From positions 248,001 to 312,000 of the forward strand of contig JAUJYZ010001152.1 in NCBI GenBank assembly GCA_033675265.1: DNA of 64,000 nucleotides, given 5' to 3'. A program made the translations under genes and the position numbers. A model generated the notes under the pieces. That model was given only the letters and a program-made list of their open reading frames with translations, was not told the origin of the DNA and did not search any database. Positions 1 to 11,775 of the stretch are shown piece by piece (the first letter of the stretch is position 1; every line of letters begins with the position of its first letter). The DNA comes from Actinostola sp. cb2023. Lineage: Eukaryota; Cnidaria; Anthozoa; Actiniaria; Actinostolidae.

Positions 1-1842
1 GTTACTAATTAAATATAATTAATGATTGTCTTTTGCCGGAGTAAAAAAGATAATAAAAATGTGTTTTAAAATGGTTGCTATGACGATAGGTGTAAACATA
101 CTAATCAACCTGCGGTTTAGTGGTTTGTACCAGTGACAAAACAAATGACCATAAAACATAAAATATGTTTCAACATTAGAACTACTGAAGTGGCAAAGAC
201 TGCATGAGTCGGTTTAGAAATTATTTCATTATATATGTTTATGAAATAATAATAAAAATAAAAATAATTATTATTATTATATTATTATATACATTCGTTA
301 AGTTACTGTAAAAATTACTTCATTCTCTGTTGATAATGATGACAACGTCCAGTTCATATCACAAATTTTTGCTATAAAATGTTTTACGAAACCTATACTT
401 ATTAAATAATAATAATAATAATTTCATAATTTATATTGCGCACAATACATAGAATTATAGAATAATAATAATAATAATAATTTTTAAATATAATAATAAT
501 AATAATAATATTTTTTAAATATAATAATAATAATAATTTTTAAATATAATAATAATAACAATAATAACTATAATACGCTTTATTTACCAATCTTGGAAAA
601 AAATGTACGAAAGGTATTACAAGATATATGTATGTCTATCCTATAATTGTAAGCTGCTTGGCTGCCATGGGCACCTTTCATATGCAAATATGAAATAAAA
701 GAAAAGCTGATTCTACGTAGAAATAAAAAGCTTTTAGCTGATTAGATCTTTTACAGATCCTACGTATACCTACAGCATTTTCGTTCGCGGTTCCTTGCTT
801 TTCTAGTTTATATTTTCATATGCAGCCCGAAAACGTCCTCCATTGGTTGTAAAACGCATTGAGACATTGTGAAATGCGCTATACTATACAGCCATTAATA
901 TTATTATATTTATGTATATATTTTTTTCTTTTTGTCGCCATTGCTTCCTGTCTTCCTTTTTGTTGTTGGTTTGCTTGCTTGAAAGGAACCAAATAAATGC
1001 GTACAAAAAAAATCGGTTGACAAAATAGTGCAACTTGTCGGTACAGCGTCGTACTTTACTGTAAAAATCAGTATTTCATTATCAAATGTTGGACATTTTT
1101 CTCAAATGGTGGTGATAAGAGTCTCATCAAACCATTTAGCTATCATAAAAAGACTTTAAAACATACACGATACCTTTGGTACTTTCCCCGCGCTTTTTAC
1201 TGTACCGTGACCCCGAACCACCATTTTGTTCTTCACGGCTCGCCTTATGATGCGAAGGCTGGTTACGTCCCTGCTATCGCGCCATCATCATGCCGTATAT
1301 CCAAGCATTCTGATTGGTTGAGCGATGATTTAGCGCGCTGTGGTTGGTTGTCTTGAATACAATGTCTTCGATTCCGTACCGTGACCGTAACTCCGTGCAG
1401 TAGGTTTCCCACTCATGCGAAAACGACTCTAAGTACCGTTGTCTACCAGCACAGGTTCCTGCTACTCCCATGATGCATTGTGATGCTCAGTAGATTTAAA
1501 AAAATGCCATTCGGTTGAAGTAACTGTACAAGACTGATCAATGACTTGAGCCTGATGTTTTTCTGATTTCTTTTGTCAAAAAAATAATTATAACCGCAGG
1601 CTGACCGGAAGCTGTTGTCAACTTTGTCCAACCGATGTAATTCCCTGTATGACCGGAGGTCTTTTTGGTCCTTGGTGAACGTGAAGGATCGCGCGCGCGC
1701 CCAACACTGAGCCAAGTGAATGAATGAAATAATGACACTAAAGACCAAGTCCGAGCCTTGTGCCAATTTTTGATTTTGTGTAAGAACTCTAAGTAATATG
1801 ATTATTATAGGGTTTAGTATATTTTATATTGTAATTTTAATA
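1..1842. other. AT-rich intergenic DNA with microsatellites
   Basis: No gene is supported here. The stretch holds (AAT)n microsatellites at about 240-300 and 405-560. A decayed MITE end lies at about 1207-1429. Short open frames on the minus strand at 1274-1766 cover the MITE and show no recognisable domain. Confidence 0.6.
1207..1429. mobile_element. MITE family A, degraded copy
   Basis: The right end, CCCACTCATGCGAAAACGACTC followed by TA at 1430-1431, matches the right terminus of the intact copy at 12583-12789. The interior shares the two ATTGG (inverted CCAAT) boxes and the GATTCCGTACCGTGACCGTA block. The left end is rearranged or carries an insertion of about 60 bp, so the start is approximate. 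Confidence 0.6.
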
Positions 1843-1937
1843 TGTGAGGGCCACAAGTTTATAAGTGTGCATGTATTCACTTTTATGTGCTACCCTCTTG
1901 AAATAATTTAAAGTCTTCATCATCATCATCATCATCC
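1843..1937 (+). mobile_element. 3' tail of a non-LTR retrotransposon ending in (CAT)n
   Basis: The block TGAGGGCCACAAGTTT...TACCCTCTTGAAATAA...AGTCTTCATCATCAT recurs at 22140-22228. Two copies that end at the same place in a short (CAT)n tract are typical of 5'-truncated LINE copies. No reverse transcriptase lies next to either copy. The hAT element at 1946 inserted into the tail of this copy. Confidence 0.55.
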
Positions 1938-1945
1938 CTGACCAT

Positions 1946-4738
1946 TAGGGTTTGGCACAAGTTGCCGATAATTTGCTCAAAAGTTGCCGATAAAAGTGCT
2001 CAAAAGTTGCCGAAAAGTTGCTACTTTTTTCAAAAAGTTGCCGAAAAGTTGCTACTTTTTTCAAAAAGTTGCCGAAAAGTTGCCAAGATATTTAAGCTTT
2101 TTTAACTTGTTTTTAGGTTAAAAATATTGAAATTTCACACATTCTTGCCTTGTTTCTTATCAAACTTTATTTCAAAGCTATTTCAAACTCGAAAAGCGTT
2201 TTTTTCTTCTTAAGATTACTTTCGTGCTGACTGCAGGAAAATACGTTCACTCCCTGAGATCGTATTCATAATTGACGTGCTCACATTTTGTGACATGTGA
2301 AAACCGGGGTTCTGACGTATATAAACTAATATTTACAAGTTCTCTAACAAAAGCGATGATAACTGTTATGCTAATAAAGAAGGTTCCAAATCAGGTTGTC
2401 ACTTCCTATTGTTTATACTATGCGATCAGTCATGAAACAACCATTCAAAGTACGACGACCTTCCTCCTCTGGTTTTGGTTGTAGCGGAGCATCACCGAAG
2501 CTTCAACTGTCTCCTCTAGGGCGGCATCTTGTTGGTTCCCAAAGAAATTCTTCATTAAGCTGAACACTCTTTCAGCAGAGGCAGAACTCGGTTGCACTAG
2601 AAGTACTTTCTTTACTGCTGAGGACCAGTTGGGCAAGGTTGCTCCGTTTCTTGACCACCAAAGTAGCTTCTCTTCCTCGGTCTCTAAAGCTGTGCCATCT
2701 GCAATGGCCATGTACCGGGGGAGTTCGGCGGTGAGCCCTTGTATTATACCGTCATCATCAAGGAAGGAAAACTTCCTTAACTCTTCCACAGAAGCAACTG
2801 TAGGGTGAAGCTGCTGAACCTGTACTGGACAACACAATCTGGCTGGCACTACGAAAGGTACGGACAATATCATAAAATTCTTGACTGAACTTTCGCTGAT
2901 AGAACTGCAAACCAGGATTGATACAGGCTTTGGCCCTGGCTACTAACTGGTTGAAAACAGGCACGTTTCCATTTGCCTGGCGGCGAGCAACTCCTTCAAC
3001 ATTAGGGTAGTTGGCCAAGGCTACTGAATGGGACACTGTGGCTAACCGCTCGTAGCAACTGAAAACAAGGGGCCCATCCCCTTCCAAATAGTACGTAGCT
3101 GAGACAAAGTGATTTCCTCCGTCAACAAAAGCAGCTAGTTCAAGTTCAAGATCTTTAGAGTCAGCAGGAGAGTTGAAAATCTCCAATAAGTGAACTCTAG
3201 TTGCAGGAACAAGCTGATCATTCTCCCTGAGGAATGGCTCCACGTCACCAAAATAATCCAGTACCTGCCGTGTTTCATCGTCTCCCATTTGCTCCACCAT
3301 CGTGTCGGGCTATAGCTACGCATAGCAGTGCCAGTCTTGGTCTTCCAGGCAAGGCGCACGGCTGCACTGTGCGAGAACATGCTCACCCAGTATTGAGCGA
3401 ATGTGTCCAGAACACGGAACTCGACTGAGTGCTTGCCCACATTATCGATTGTATGTGAGAAGCAAGTAACATCCAGCAGCTGTGGGAAAAAGAACTTGAC
3501 TTGCTGCAGTGCTGCCTTGTTCACAGACGCACCGTCCTTCATTGCCGCTAATAGAGCTCCGGGCTGGATCGAGAAATCAACGGCCAGGGCTTGTATCAAG
3601 CATTGGGCAAGCTCGTTAGCCTTTAAGCTTTTTGCTAATACTTGAAGTCTGACAAGCCTTTGTTGGACATTCCAATGACTGTCTACAAAGCGCACGACGA
3701 TAGCTAAAGCTTCACCTAAACGAGTGCTGCCGTCAAAGATGGTCGAAACGGCCTTCACTTGAGATAGTTCTGATTTCAGCGTCTCTTTTTCTTTTGCAAG
3801 AACGGAAGGCACTAACTCTCTTAGGTGACTGTCCGACGTAAGCCTATGCCCATACTTTTCAAGAAACGAGCGTAGACAGTCAATTTTAGATAAAGGAATT
3901 CCAGCTGCTAAAAAGCATTCGATCAATTCAAAGCGATACAGACGCATATCAAGAGGCAGTGTTTCACCTTTGGGATGCTTTGCTTGATCATTCCTTCTGA
4001 TCAAATCTAGTACTGACTGGTCTTTTTTCTTGCTGTCCAAGACAGCCTTCTTTGCCTTGACATGCTTGGCGGATTGGATGTGTTTCTTGACAGTACTAGA
4101 TTTCTTACTGATAGTCTCCTTGCAAGTCTCACATCTTAGCTTTCCGCTAACTGCTGTGAGGTATTCATCCTTATGTTCTTGAACACGTTGCCACGAACTC
4201 AACTTTGGGTCATTTTCCCCACGCTCAGAGCGACTTTTACCGGCTGGATTGATTTGAATTTTTCTTTCTCTAGCTATTTTAGCTTTCTTTGGAGTAGAGA
4301 GATTTGCCCCCAGCCTAGCTTTTAGCTTCCGCGATTGGATTACTTGGGACCCTCATCTGCAGACTCATCTGAGTTGGAAATTGAATCACTCAAGTCCGCC
4401 ATCTTGAAAAACGTGCCATGTGATACCGCTGACCTTGTTGACAAGCAGTAAGCACACATATACAGAAATGGGTACCCTGTGGCTGACTGGCGGTGTAGCG
4501 CTCGGGTCGTAAGGTCAACCATGTGTGTTTTTTAGAACAATTGAGGTAAAATTATCTATCGAAAACTAATAAATGTACCCAAAAAGTAAAAAATACACAT
4601 CTTTTTGGTTGAAAAAGTCCAAAGTTGCCGAAAATCTAAAAAGTTGCCGAAAATCTAAAAAGTTGCCGAAAATCTTAAAAGTTGCCGAAAATCTTAAAAG
4701 TTGCCGAAAAGTTGCCGAGCAACTTGTGCCAAACCCTA
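1946..4738 (-). mobile_element. Complete hAT-superfamily DNA transposon
   Basis: The left end TAGGGTTTGGCACAAGTTGC at 1946 is matched in inverted form at the right end, GCAACTTGTGCCAAACCCTA ending at 4738. Both ends are flanked by the same 8 bp, CTGACCAT, at 1938-1945 and 4739-4746, the target duplication length expected of hAT. Many copies of the motif AAAGTTGCCGA lie just inside both ends (about 1978-2085 and 4620-4720) and look like subterminal transposase-binding repeats. The element carries a minus-strand transposase gene. Its insertion interrupts a LINE tail, since CATCATCAT tracts continue on both sides. Confidence 0.93.
2445..4402 (-). pseudogene. hAT transposase with BED-type zinc finger, frameshifted
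   Basis: The likely start is the ATG at 4402, which begins MADLSDSISNSDESADEG. A first frameshift near 4345 leads into a long frame (to about 3300) containing a BED-like finger, CETCKETISKK...HIQSAKH. That frame also carries acidic residues in the contexts IFDGSTR and MKDGASVN, which fit an RNase-H-like transposase core. A second frameshift near 3295 follows the PTRWWSKWE motif, and a third lies near 2850. The last frame contains the hAT C-terminal dimerisation region, WSRNGATLPNW and SSASAERVFSLMKNFFGNQQ, and stops at 2445. It resembles animal hAT and ZNF862-like proteins. Each frame looks well preserved, so the copy appears fairly young but inactive unless the breaks are sequencing errors. 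The long frame can be read only from a TTG at 4202 because the true start is upstream of the first break. Confidence 0.85.
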
Positions 4739-4746
4739 CTGACCAT

Positions 4747-5990
4747 CAACATCATCATCACTATCTAAGAAAACTGTAAGCTGTTAATCGCGGAGTCCTC
4801 AGAAGCCACTGTTCATGTGCCGCACAGTTTGCGACTTGAAAGTTTTTTGGCGTCAGCTTTTCTCCGGTTCTCCGTTATGTAGTCTAGTAGTCTTTGTATT
4901 ATATAGACAATTAAAAACGCAGAGGTTCTGCGTACATTCCAAATTCAGTAACGAATCGAGTTCATTACACTGTACAGAGCCATAGAGACCCATTTAAGTT
5001 CGTTACTTTCAGTCCCTTAATTACCGTCCCTTTCAGAGTTTGTCAGTATGGCCTTTGCCACGTGGAGAATGCTGGAATGTTTTTATTTAGAAAACCTTTG
5101 GCTCTCACTCGGGTATCAAAGACCAAAACATGAGTTTTCTGTCAAGACGGTTCCAAAACGTTTCCTTTTCCCGAATAGCCGACGGCGAGGTCAACAAAAT
5201 GGATCGACACTGGCCATGAGTTTGAGTCCTGGTCAGATCAAGACGAATCACATTAAATTCATTTATACAACGCAATTTTGAATAATAAATAAATATGTAT
5301 ATATAAATCGTCTGGAGAATAGCAGTGCAGTAAATAGTTTAAGAAAAAGCACGACACTTTTTAGTTTTACAGACATGTTTCGGCCGTACATCAGCATGAC
5401 ATCGTCATTGTGAAAAGTAGAACAGATTAACTATATACCAAAAGGAACATATAAATATAATTAATAATACGCATTTTCGATCATTATACTAGACTCTTCG
5501 GAGAAAAAAATGGATGTATATGTATACACGTGCCATTCAAATTTGCAATGCCTCAAATTTCATGGCTCCAAGTGAAGTACTAACGTAGATCGTTAGTGGC
5601 CTGCACCGGCCTCGCTCACAGCTCCGCGCTAAATTGTTTACTGATTTTGTTCTACACTAGTAGCAACAATATAAACAGGAAATGAAACATACGTACAAAA
5701 TTCGTATTGTTTAGACTATAATGGTGCATGATTAGGGGTTCTATATTCGAAACACATGTAGTTTACCAAATATAGATTTAAACAATAAGACACACAATAG
5801 AGGTATTATAACTCACAAAGCAAAGCCGATTGCCAAAAACCAAAACAAAACAAACCAGAGAGGAAATGTGCAATTAATACTTGTAATCATTCAGATAGAG
5901 ATACGTAAAGATAAAAACATATTAATGTCAGGTCAAACAGCGACGGCTCACGTCCAACAGCTTTTAAAATATATAAGAACTAACTAATGC
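4747..5990. other. Intergenic DNA, no gene seen
   Basis: Open frames here are short and have no recognisable domains. A segment at about 5310-5425, with the phrase CATGTTTCGGCCGTACATCAGC, resembles the terminal repeats of Penelope-like elements, but no coding part follows. Confidence 0.5.
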
Positions 5991-6985
5991 CAATGAGTGA
6001 CACACTATGTGTAAGTCATCTAAAGTCAATTGACTCAATGAGTAAGTCAACTCAATGAGTAATTAGTCGGGCTTCCTGCGGTATTCTTTGACCTCAAATC
6101 AGCAAGTGGGTTCTACAGCGCATGCGCCCTGTGCCGGCCGCTAAGATAATCACCGAAGGCTCTAACAACATGATTTATCAATACGAGACTGGTCGAGTCT
6201 GAATACACAAACCTTGTTGGAGGAAGTTTATGTCGTCTTGTTTTCAAAATAACCACAATAATTCATAAAGATATGGATTTATCAATCCAGTACTAGTACT
6301 GCAAAGGGTTTAGAGATCTTTAGAACTTAAAACGAAGTGAGTTGATACACGCAGCCGGCGGTGAAGAGGACAGTTGTAAGGTTTTCAGCCGACCGATAAC
6401 CGTCGAGGTAACTAGGCCCATATTTACACTTCATCCAAACATTGTTTAGTCACTCTGCGATGTCTAGTTCCACTAAAGTCAATGAGTGGCTCAATGAGTA
6501 AGTTAACTGATGTCAATGAGTGACTCAATGACATTATTATTATTAAGTCAACTAAAGTCAATGAGTGACTCAATGAGTAAGTCAATAAAGTCAATGAGTG
6601 ACTCAATGAGTAAGTCAACTAAAGTCAATTAGTGGCTCAATGAGTAAGTAAGCTAAATGTCAATGAGTAATTCCACTAAAGTCAATGTGGGCTCAATGAG
6701 TAAGTCAACTGATGTCAATGAGTGACTCAATGAGTAAGTCAACTAAAGTCAATGAGTGACATAATATGGGTAAGTCATCCAATGTCAATTGACTGGATGA
6801 GTAACTCAACTAAAATCAACGAGTGACTCAATGAGTAAGTCAACGAAAGACGAGTGATTCAATGAGTAAGTCAAATAAAGTCAGTGAGTCAATGCCGAGT
6901 AAGTCAACTAAAGTCAATGATGAGTGACTCAATGAGTAAGTCAACTGGGTGATTCAATGAGTCAGTCAGCTATAAAGTCAACTAA
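5990..6985. repeat. Satellite of about 35 bp units rich in TGACTCA
   Basis: Imperfect tandem units read GTCAATGAGTGACTCAATGA followed by GTAAGTCAACTAAA. The array is interrupted at about 6070-6460 by unrelated sequence and resumes to 6985. Most units contain TGACTCA and the related TGAGTGA and TGAGTAA. Short frames across it are repeat translations, not genes. Confidence 0.85.
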
Positions 6986-9115
6986 AAATAATAATAAATA
7001 AATAAATAAAATACTGAACATACTGGACTATGTCTTTTTATCGATCACCCTCACAAAATCTACTTTTGGCAACATGTGATGTATCACTGAGATACTGAAC
7101 GGGGATATATGCTAGAATGTTGCCCGGGGGAGTATCCTTATATATGCTATACGCAGTATGAGCCGCGAGATAGGCCGAAGAGATTTTCGAACTTAGGTCT
7201 GGATCGGAATAGGATATGGGAATTGCATTTTTAGTTCTGGGTGAGGGTTTTGAGGTGTCCGCGGCACATACCCGCGAAAACAGGTGAAATGCCGTCGTAG
7301 ATTGCCGTCACGGACGTCAACGGTCGTTTTGAACATTATTCGTCGGTGCGCGCGCTGTCGTCCTCACATTCAATCTCCCGTCGTCCTCGCTCCCGTCCTG
7401 GACAGTAAGGTCCCTAATATGCCTTAGTCTCGTGGCTGGAATGTGTCTTTCATATCACTCTCTCTAACCGTACTTGGGGCAACATGCAAAATACGTCATG
7501 TCACGAGATTAATGACGGGTGCTTGAATGTTGTAACTGACTGAAGCACATAAATACTGGAGTGCGTCTTTCATACTACCCTCTCTAACACACTGTCATGA
7601 CTAGTGGCAACATGCAACATGCATCTGGTGAAGCATGCCAGCTAACGTAATAGGTTATACTAGTTTTATACAAAGTATCTGCAATTTATCCGGCTCTAGC
7701 ACTCTGATAGAAATTTAGTTCACTTACGTGACCATGTGGAGTATGCACTGTTATTCCACAACTCCATCAAGTCTTTTTCTTGTTGTGTATTCATTTTTTG
7801 GCTTAATTCCGGGACTTACTCAGCACACACCGGCTAAAACATCTAAAAACAACGCAGTCGTTCCTCTCCGGACCTTGTTTGAGCCAAAGTTGAACGTAAA
7901 CTACCAAAGTGTTTACGAGTAAAGTCATGTAAATGGCCTGAAATACAAGAAATTGCCTTGACAGTTTAGACCCTCTGACAGGGGCCAAGGGTCATAACAA
8001 CGAGCACAACGGAGTCCTTACTAGAATCTTCACCTGATGATTTATGTTTATGTATCGCATTTGCAGTATATAGAACACCACGTAACTCCTAAAGCTTCCA
8101 GCCGGTCAACGCAATATATATAACATGTAGCCGTTCCATACACAGGTTTCTCTTCATGTTTTTCCAGGCCGTTTTTCCAGAGAAAAGATTAAAAGGATCA
8201 TGTTATGACGATAGCTTTCAAGTCGGCAAGGAGTGATTGTCACGTTCATTGACTATCTGAGTCCACCCCTGTAAACGAGAAGGTCAATCGTGTTGCTATA
8301 TACACAAACACACTGATTATGTATTTGTAGGCACGTAGCGATTTGTGGACTAAATAAAAATAGAAAGATCAGCCGAAGCATCCGTGCATATTGACCATAT
8401 TGCATTTTGGGCGCTATACTAGTTCAGTACTGACTGACTTAATATAAATTCCTCGTTGCAGACGTTTTAGTTGGTTCGAACCAACTAAACTAACTATCTA
8501 ACTAACTAAAATAATAATTTTAATGTTATATAGCGCCCTTTCCTAAAGTATGACCAAAAACGCTTTACAAATGTCTGCAACGGAGTACTATTAGTATCTA
8601 CTACACTAGCCTCCTTCCACGACGGAACTAGCAAGGTACCCCTGCTCGCAGGCTATGCAAGCAAGGCTCAAATTACCCTGTTACTAAGACTGTTACTCAG
8701 GGTATGCTCAAATGGGAGGGGAGAGGAAAACGAGGAGAGGCAACCATGATCATCAAACAACTGTGCAAACTACGACTAATAATAATAATGATATAATGAT
8801 ATAATAATAAACGACTCCATTGTGGATATTTGAAATAAGTCCCCCTCTCCATTAAGCCCCCCTAAAAAAAGCTGTTTAAACCTCCGACACAAACATGCTT
8901 TTGAAAGAAAGAAAAATTTCAGGGGGGTGGGTCTCGCCGTAATTCGCATACAGTACGTTGTTCATGTCTATTGCAGGTTTGCAATCAACCGGGAATCAAT
9001 AAGACGCAGTGGCTATATTTGATACGTCACGTACGACGAGTCTTAGTTCTCCTGAGGTCAAGTGTCGACCGATTATGTGACGAAAACACTAAAAGTGCAG
9101 TCCAATAATTATACC
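6986..9115. other. Intergenic DNA, no gene seen
   Basis: The region begins with a short AATAAATA run. Two loosely similar blocks near 7010-7090 and 7440-7620 share the phrases CTTTCATA and CCCTCTCTAAC and a word like GGCAACATGCAA, so an old duplication is possible. At 8515-8580, TATAGCGCCCTTTCCTAAAG resembles a block at 27020-27060 and is probably a dispersed repeat. No coding region is convincing. Confidence 0.45.
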
Positions 9116-9123
9116 ATGTGCAA

Positions 9124-11688
9124 AGTTATTGCCCCCGCAGGGTTTCGGCCCAGAGGCCGAATATATTGTAGTCCCCGCGTATTATGTAAATATATAGTAT
9201 ATGTAGGGCAAATCTCGATTTTTCAACTTTACGACCGCTAAGGACCGCTGGGATTGTGACTGGCTGAAATAAACGCAGGCTCACATGCTGCACGATGATT
9301 GGCTCTCTTGACAAATTCAGAAATGTTCCCACGGGTAAAAATGGGCATGATTGGCTCTCTTGCTTTAGATGACAAATTCAGAAATGTTCCCACGGGAAAA
9401 AATAGTTATTTCTGGACATGCTGCACGGTGATTGGCTCTCTTGCTTTAGATGGCGAGGTAAGACGGGCAGATTGCCAACGCTATCGTCAGAAGCAAGCAA
9501 TGCTTTTGAAGAACGAAGGAGCAGGAGTCTCAAAGGTACATAACAGTACCAATACATCACGGAAAAAAGAATGATACGTGGTCAGATCCACAATATAGAC
9601 ACACTGAAAACTACTACTCATGAGCTGCATACCAAATTACTGATGTGCAGACTGAACTCGGAAGCTGAAGGAAACATTCCGTATGAAGAAGAATTTGACG
9701 CCGGCACTGGCATGTTGGAACCACTCTGAGGCGAAAAGTCATCTAATTTTCAAAATGGGTCAAAGTACACGGACTATACGAACATTTGTATATCATTTAA
9801 GGTGCATTTTATGGCTCTTTTCGTCCTTTGTCTTTATCCTATTAGCAGAATATGTAGCATTTTTGAACGACATGCTTGTTAAACGTCGAGCGTGAGTATG
9901 TCTTACATTTATTAAATGTCGTCACATGTGTTCTTGTGTGTTATTTTCAAAAAGCCCAAGAATACACGAAATTTTTTTCGTAGTGAAATTTAAATGCATC
10001 GCAGATGTACATCGACAATTGTACTTTTATTTATTGGCTATATTTACACTTGCATACTCGAGTATCGTAAATATAGAAGAGAAAATCTACTTGATACATG
10101 AATATCGAAGTGAATCTAATTACGCATGCATGCTAGCTCTGCCGAGTCACGCAACGAGTGACCAAACAATGTTTTAGTCACGCTGCGATCCCAAGGGTTT
10201 TGCACTATTTTCTGAAATAGTTCCCTAATGTAATTATTACTCGGGCCCTTCCGAAGGAAGCCCGAGTTATAAAATGCGTTTTTCGGTAGTAGTAGTCGTA
10301 GTTTTGTTCGGCTAAAGAATGACGAAAGTATGCGACGTATTTAATCGTATCGAGTTTCAAGATTACTCAGCAGATAAGAAAAAAACAAACGACACACAGG
10401 ACTCAAGTAGATTTGAATCTTAGTTTTGAAAGCAGCTGTAGATCTTCAAGCTATTAAAGGTCAGGATTCTAGTTCATCGTTCAATGACTAGAAGTGGTAG
10501 AAGGACTAGAAGCTCGCTTAAAATATATTTAACAAAAACAAACGTGAGGGCGTTATCAGAACCATCTGACCTATGCAACCTCAAGACGTATCATTTTCAA
10601 TAACTCATGATGAATGTTTATTTTATTCCACGTTTGAAAACTTCACAAGGAAAAGGAATCGTAAAAATCGTACTTCAAAACTACATCAAAGCATAGTTGA
10701 TCAAATCAAAGGCGAGAAAGGTCAATGTTCGAAAATCCGTGTTCTTTTCAGTACGATGACAGTTGTATGATCCTTGTCTGAGTCATACATTTATTACGCG
10801 ATCTAATTTTAGAACCGCCACGTTAAGCGCTATTTAAAACAGAATTTCCACGCTCAAAACAGGTCAGTGAACGGCAAAAATACAATCGAAATCAAAACGT
10901 CCTTAGATTTTAGGGATCTATTACAGAAGAAGACGCTCAGTGACAAGGGAGAATATTTGTGTCGGCGACTCATAGATAAAGATCTCTTAATACGCTGTCG
11001 TACGTATTTAAACGTATTTGAGGTCACTTGAGGTCACATCTTAAATCTAACAGAAGCAGCTTTTGATTTTTAATCGATAATTCCTTTCTGATTTCGAGAT
11101 AAATCGAACAAGATCTTTCAATGTATAGGCAGAGACAGCAGATTGGTCGAGCTTTGTCACATCATACCGTAGTCTAATCAATTGGATGTTTAAAAGATAC
11201 GAAGTTCAACTTTCCTCTGCGATAACGAAGAAACCAAAGACGTTATCAGAACCGTCTGACCATGAATATGAACCTCAACTGGACGTTCCAAGTACATGCT
11301 ACGGAAGTACGATTCGGAGATTTTTATCTATGCTCACCGACACATTCATGTATATATACAGTCTCCCTCGTCACGCAACTGTCAGTCATTGTCAGCTAGG
11401 TCCCTCCTCACGCAACTGTCCTTGTCATAAGCCCGAGTGTACGCTCATTGAGCGTCTTGTTTAGCTAAAATATAAGGAGTTTAATTTGTTGTACTCGTTT
11501 GTAATCAATCAATGATTTTCATATAAGAGATTGAATTAGAATATTGATGAAAATCTTGACCTTCAGTGATGAACAGAAATGAACACATATTTACAACCAA
11601 ATGTAATCTAGTTTACTTTTCAGATTAATTTATAGTTCTCAGTCAGTTTTTAAAGAACGGGGGCAGCTGTAGTGTCAACTATGACTAG
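9124..11688 (+). mobile_element. Dispersed repeat B, copy 1, split by a Helentron-like insertion
   Basis: This copy runs from ATTGCCCCCGCAGGGTTTCG to ACTATGACTAGT and matches, in reverse, 40575-41703. Shared blocks include the segment with CAAATCTCGATTTTTCAACTT, the segment with CCACAATATA, and the tail with AAAGAACGGGGGCAGCTGTAG. It has a local duplication at 9290-9450 (GATTGGCTCTCTTG and CAGAAATGTTCCCACGGG units). It is split at 10239-11459 by an element absent from the other copy. No transposase is recognisable, so the superfamily is unknown. Confidence 0.75.
10239..11459 (+). mobile_element. Helentron-like non-autonomous element (HINE/DINE-like), copy 1
   Basis: The 5' end is ACTCGGGCCCTTCCGAAGGA, a hairpin-forming start. 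Just before the 3' end an inverted counterpart, GCCCGAGT, is followed by the palindrome ACGCTCATTGAGCGT and then CTTG. A short TAG-repeat tract lies near the 5' end. Subterminal inverted repeats, an internal microsatellite and a 3' hairpin are the described layout of Helentron-derived HINE/DINE elements, which insert between two T residues, as seen here (T10238 and T11460). Related copies lie at 53346-54183, 57896-58728 and partly at 57336. The empty site is visible at about 40831-40853. Confidence 0.7.
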
Positions 11689-11775
11689 TATATATATGTG
11701 TAAGCAATAGTTATTGCTGGTATTCACGTGACGTCATGTTGGTGCCCGATAACAAAACATTCCTCATTTTAAATA

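Noticed and set aside
6000..6985. CRISPR-like array
   Set aside because: Units are contiguous and degenerate with no unique spacers, in a eukaryotic context; it is a satellite.
9299..10177. Several 60-90 residue frames in repeat B
   Set aside because: The frames are not preserved in the other copy at 40575-41703.
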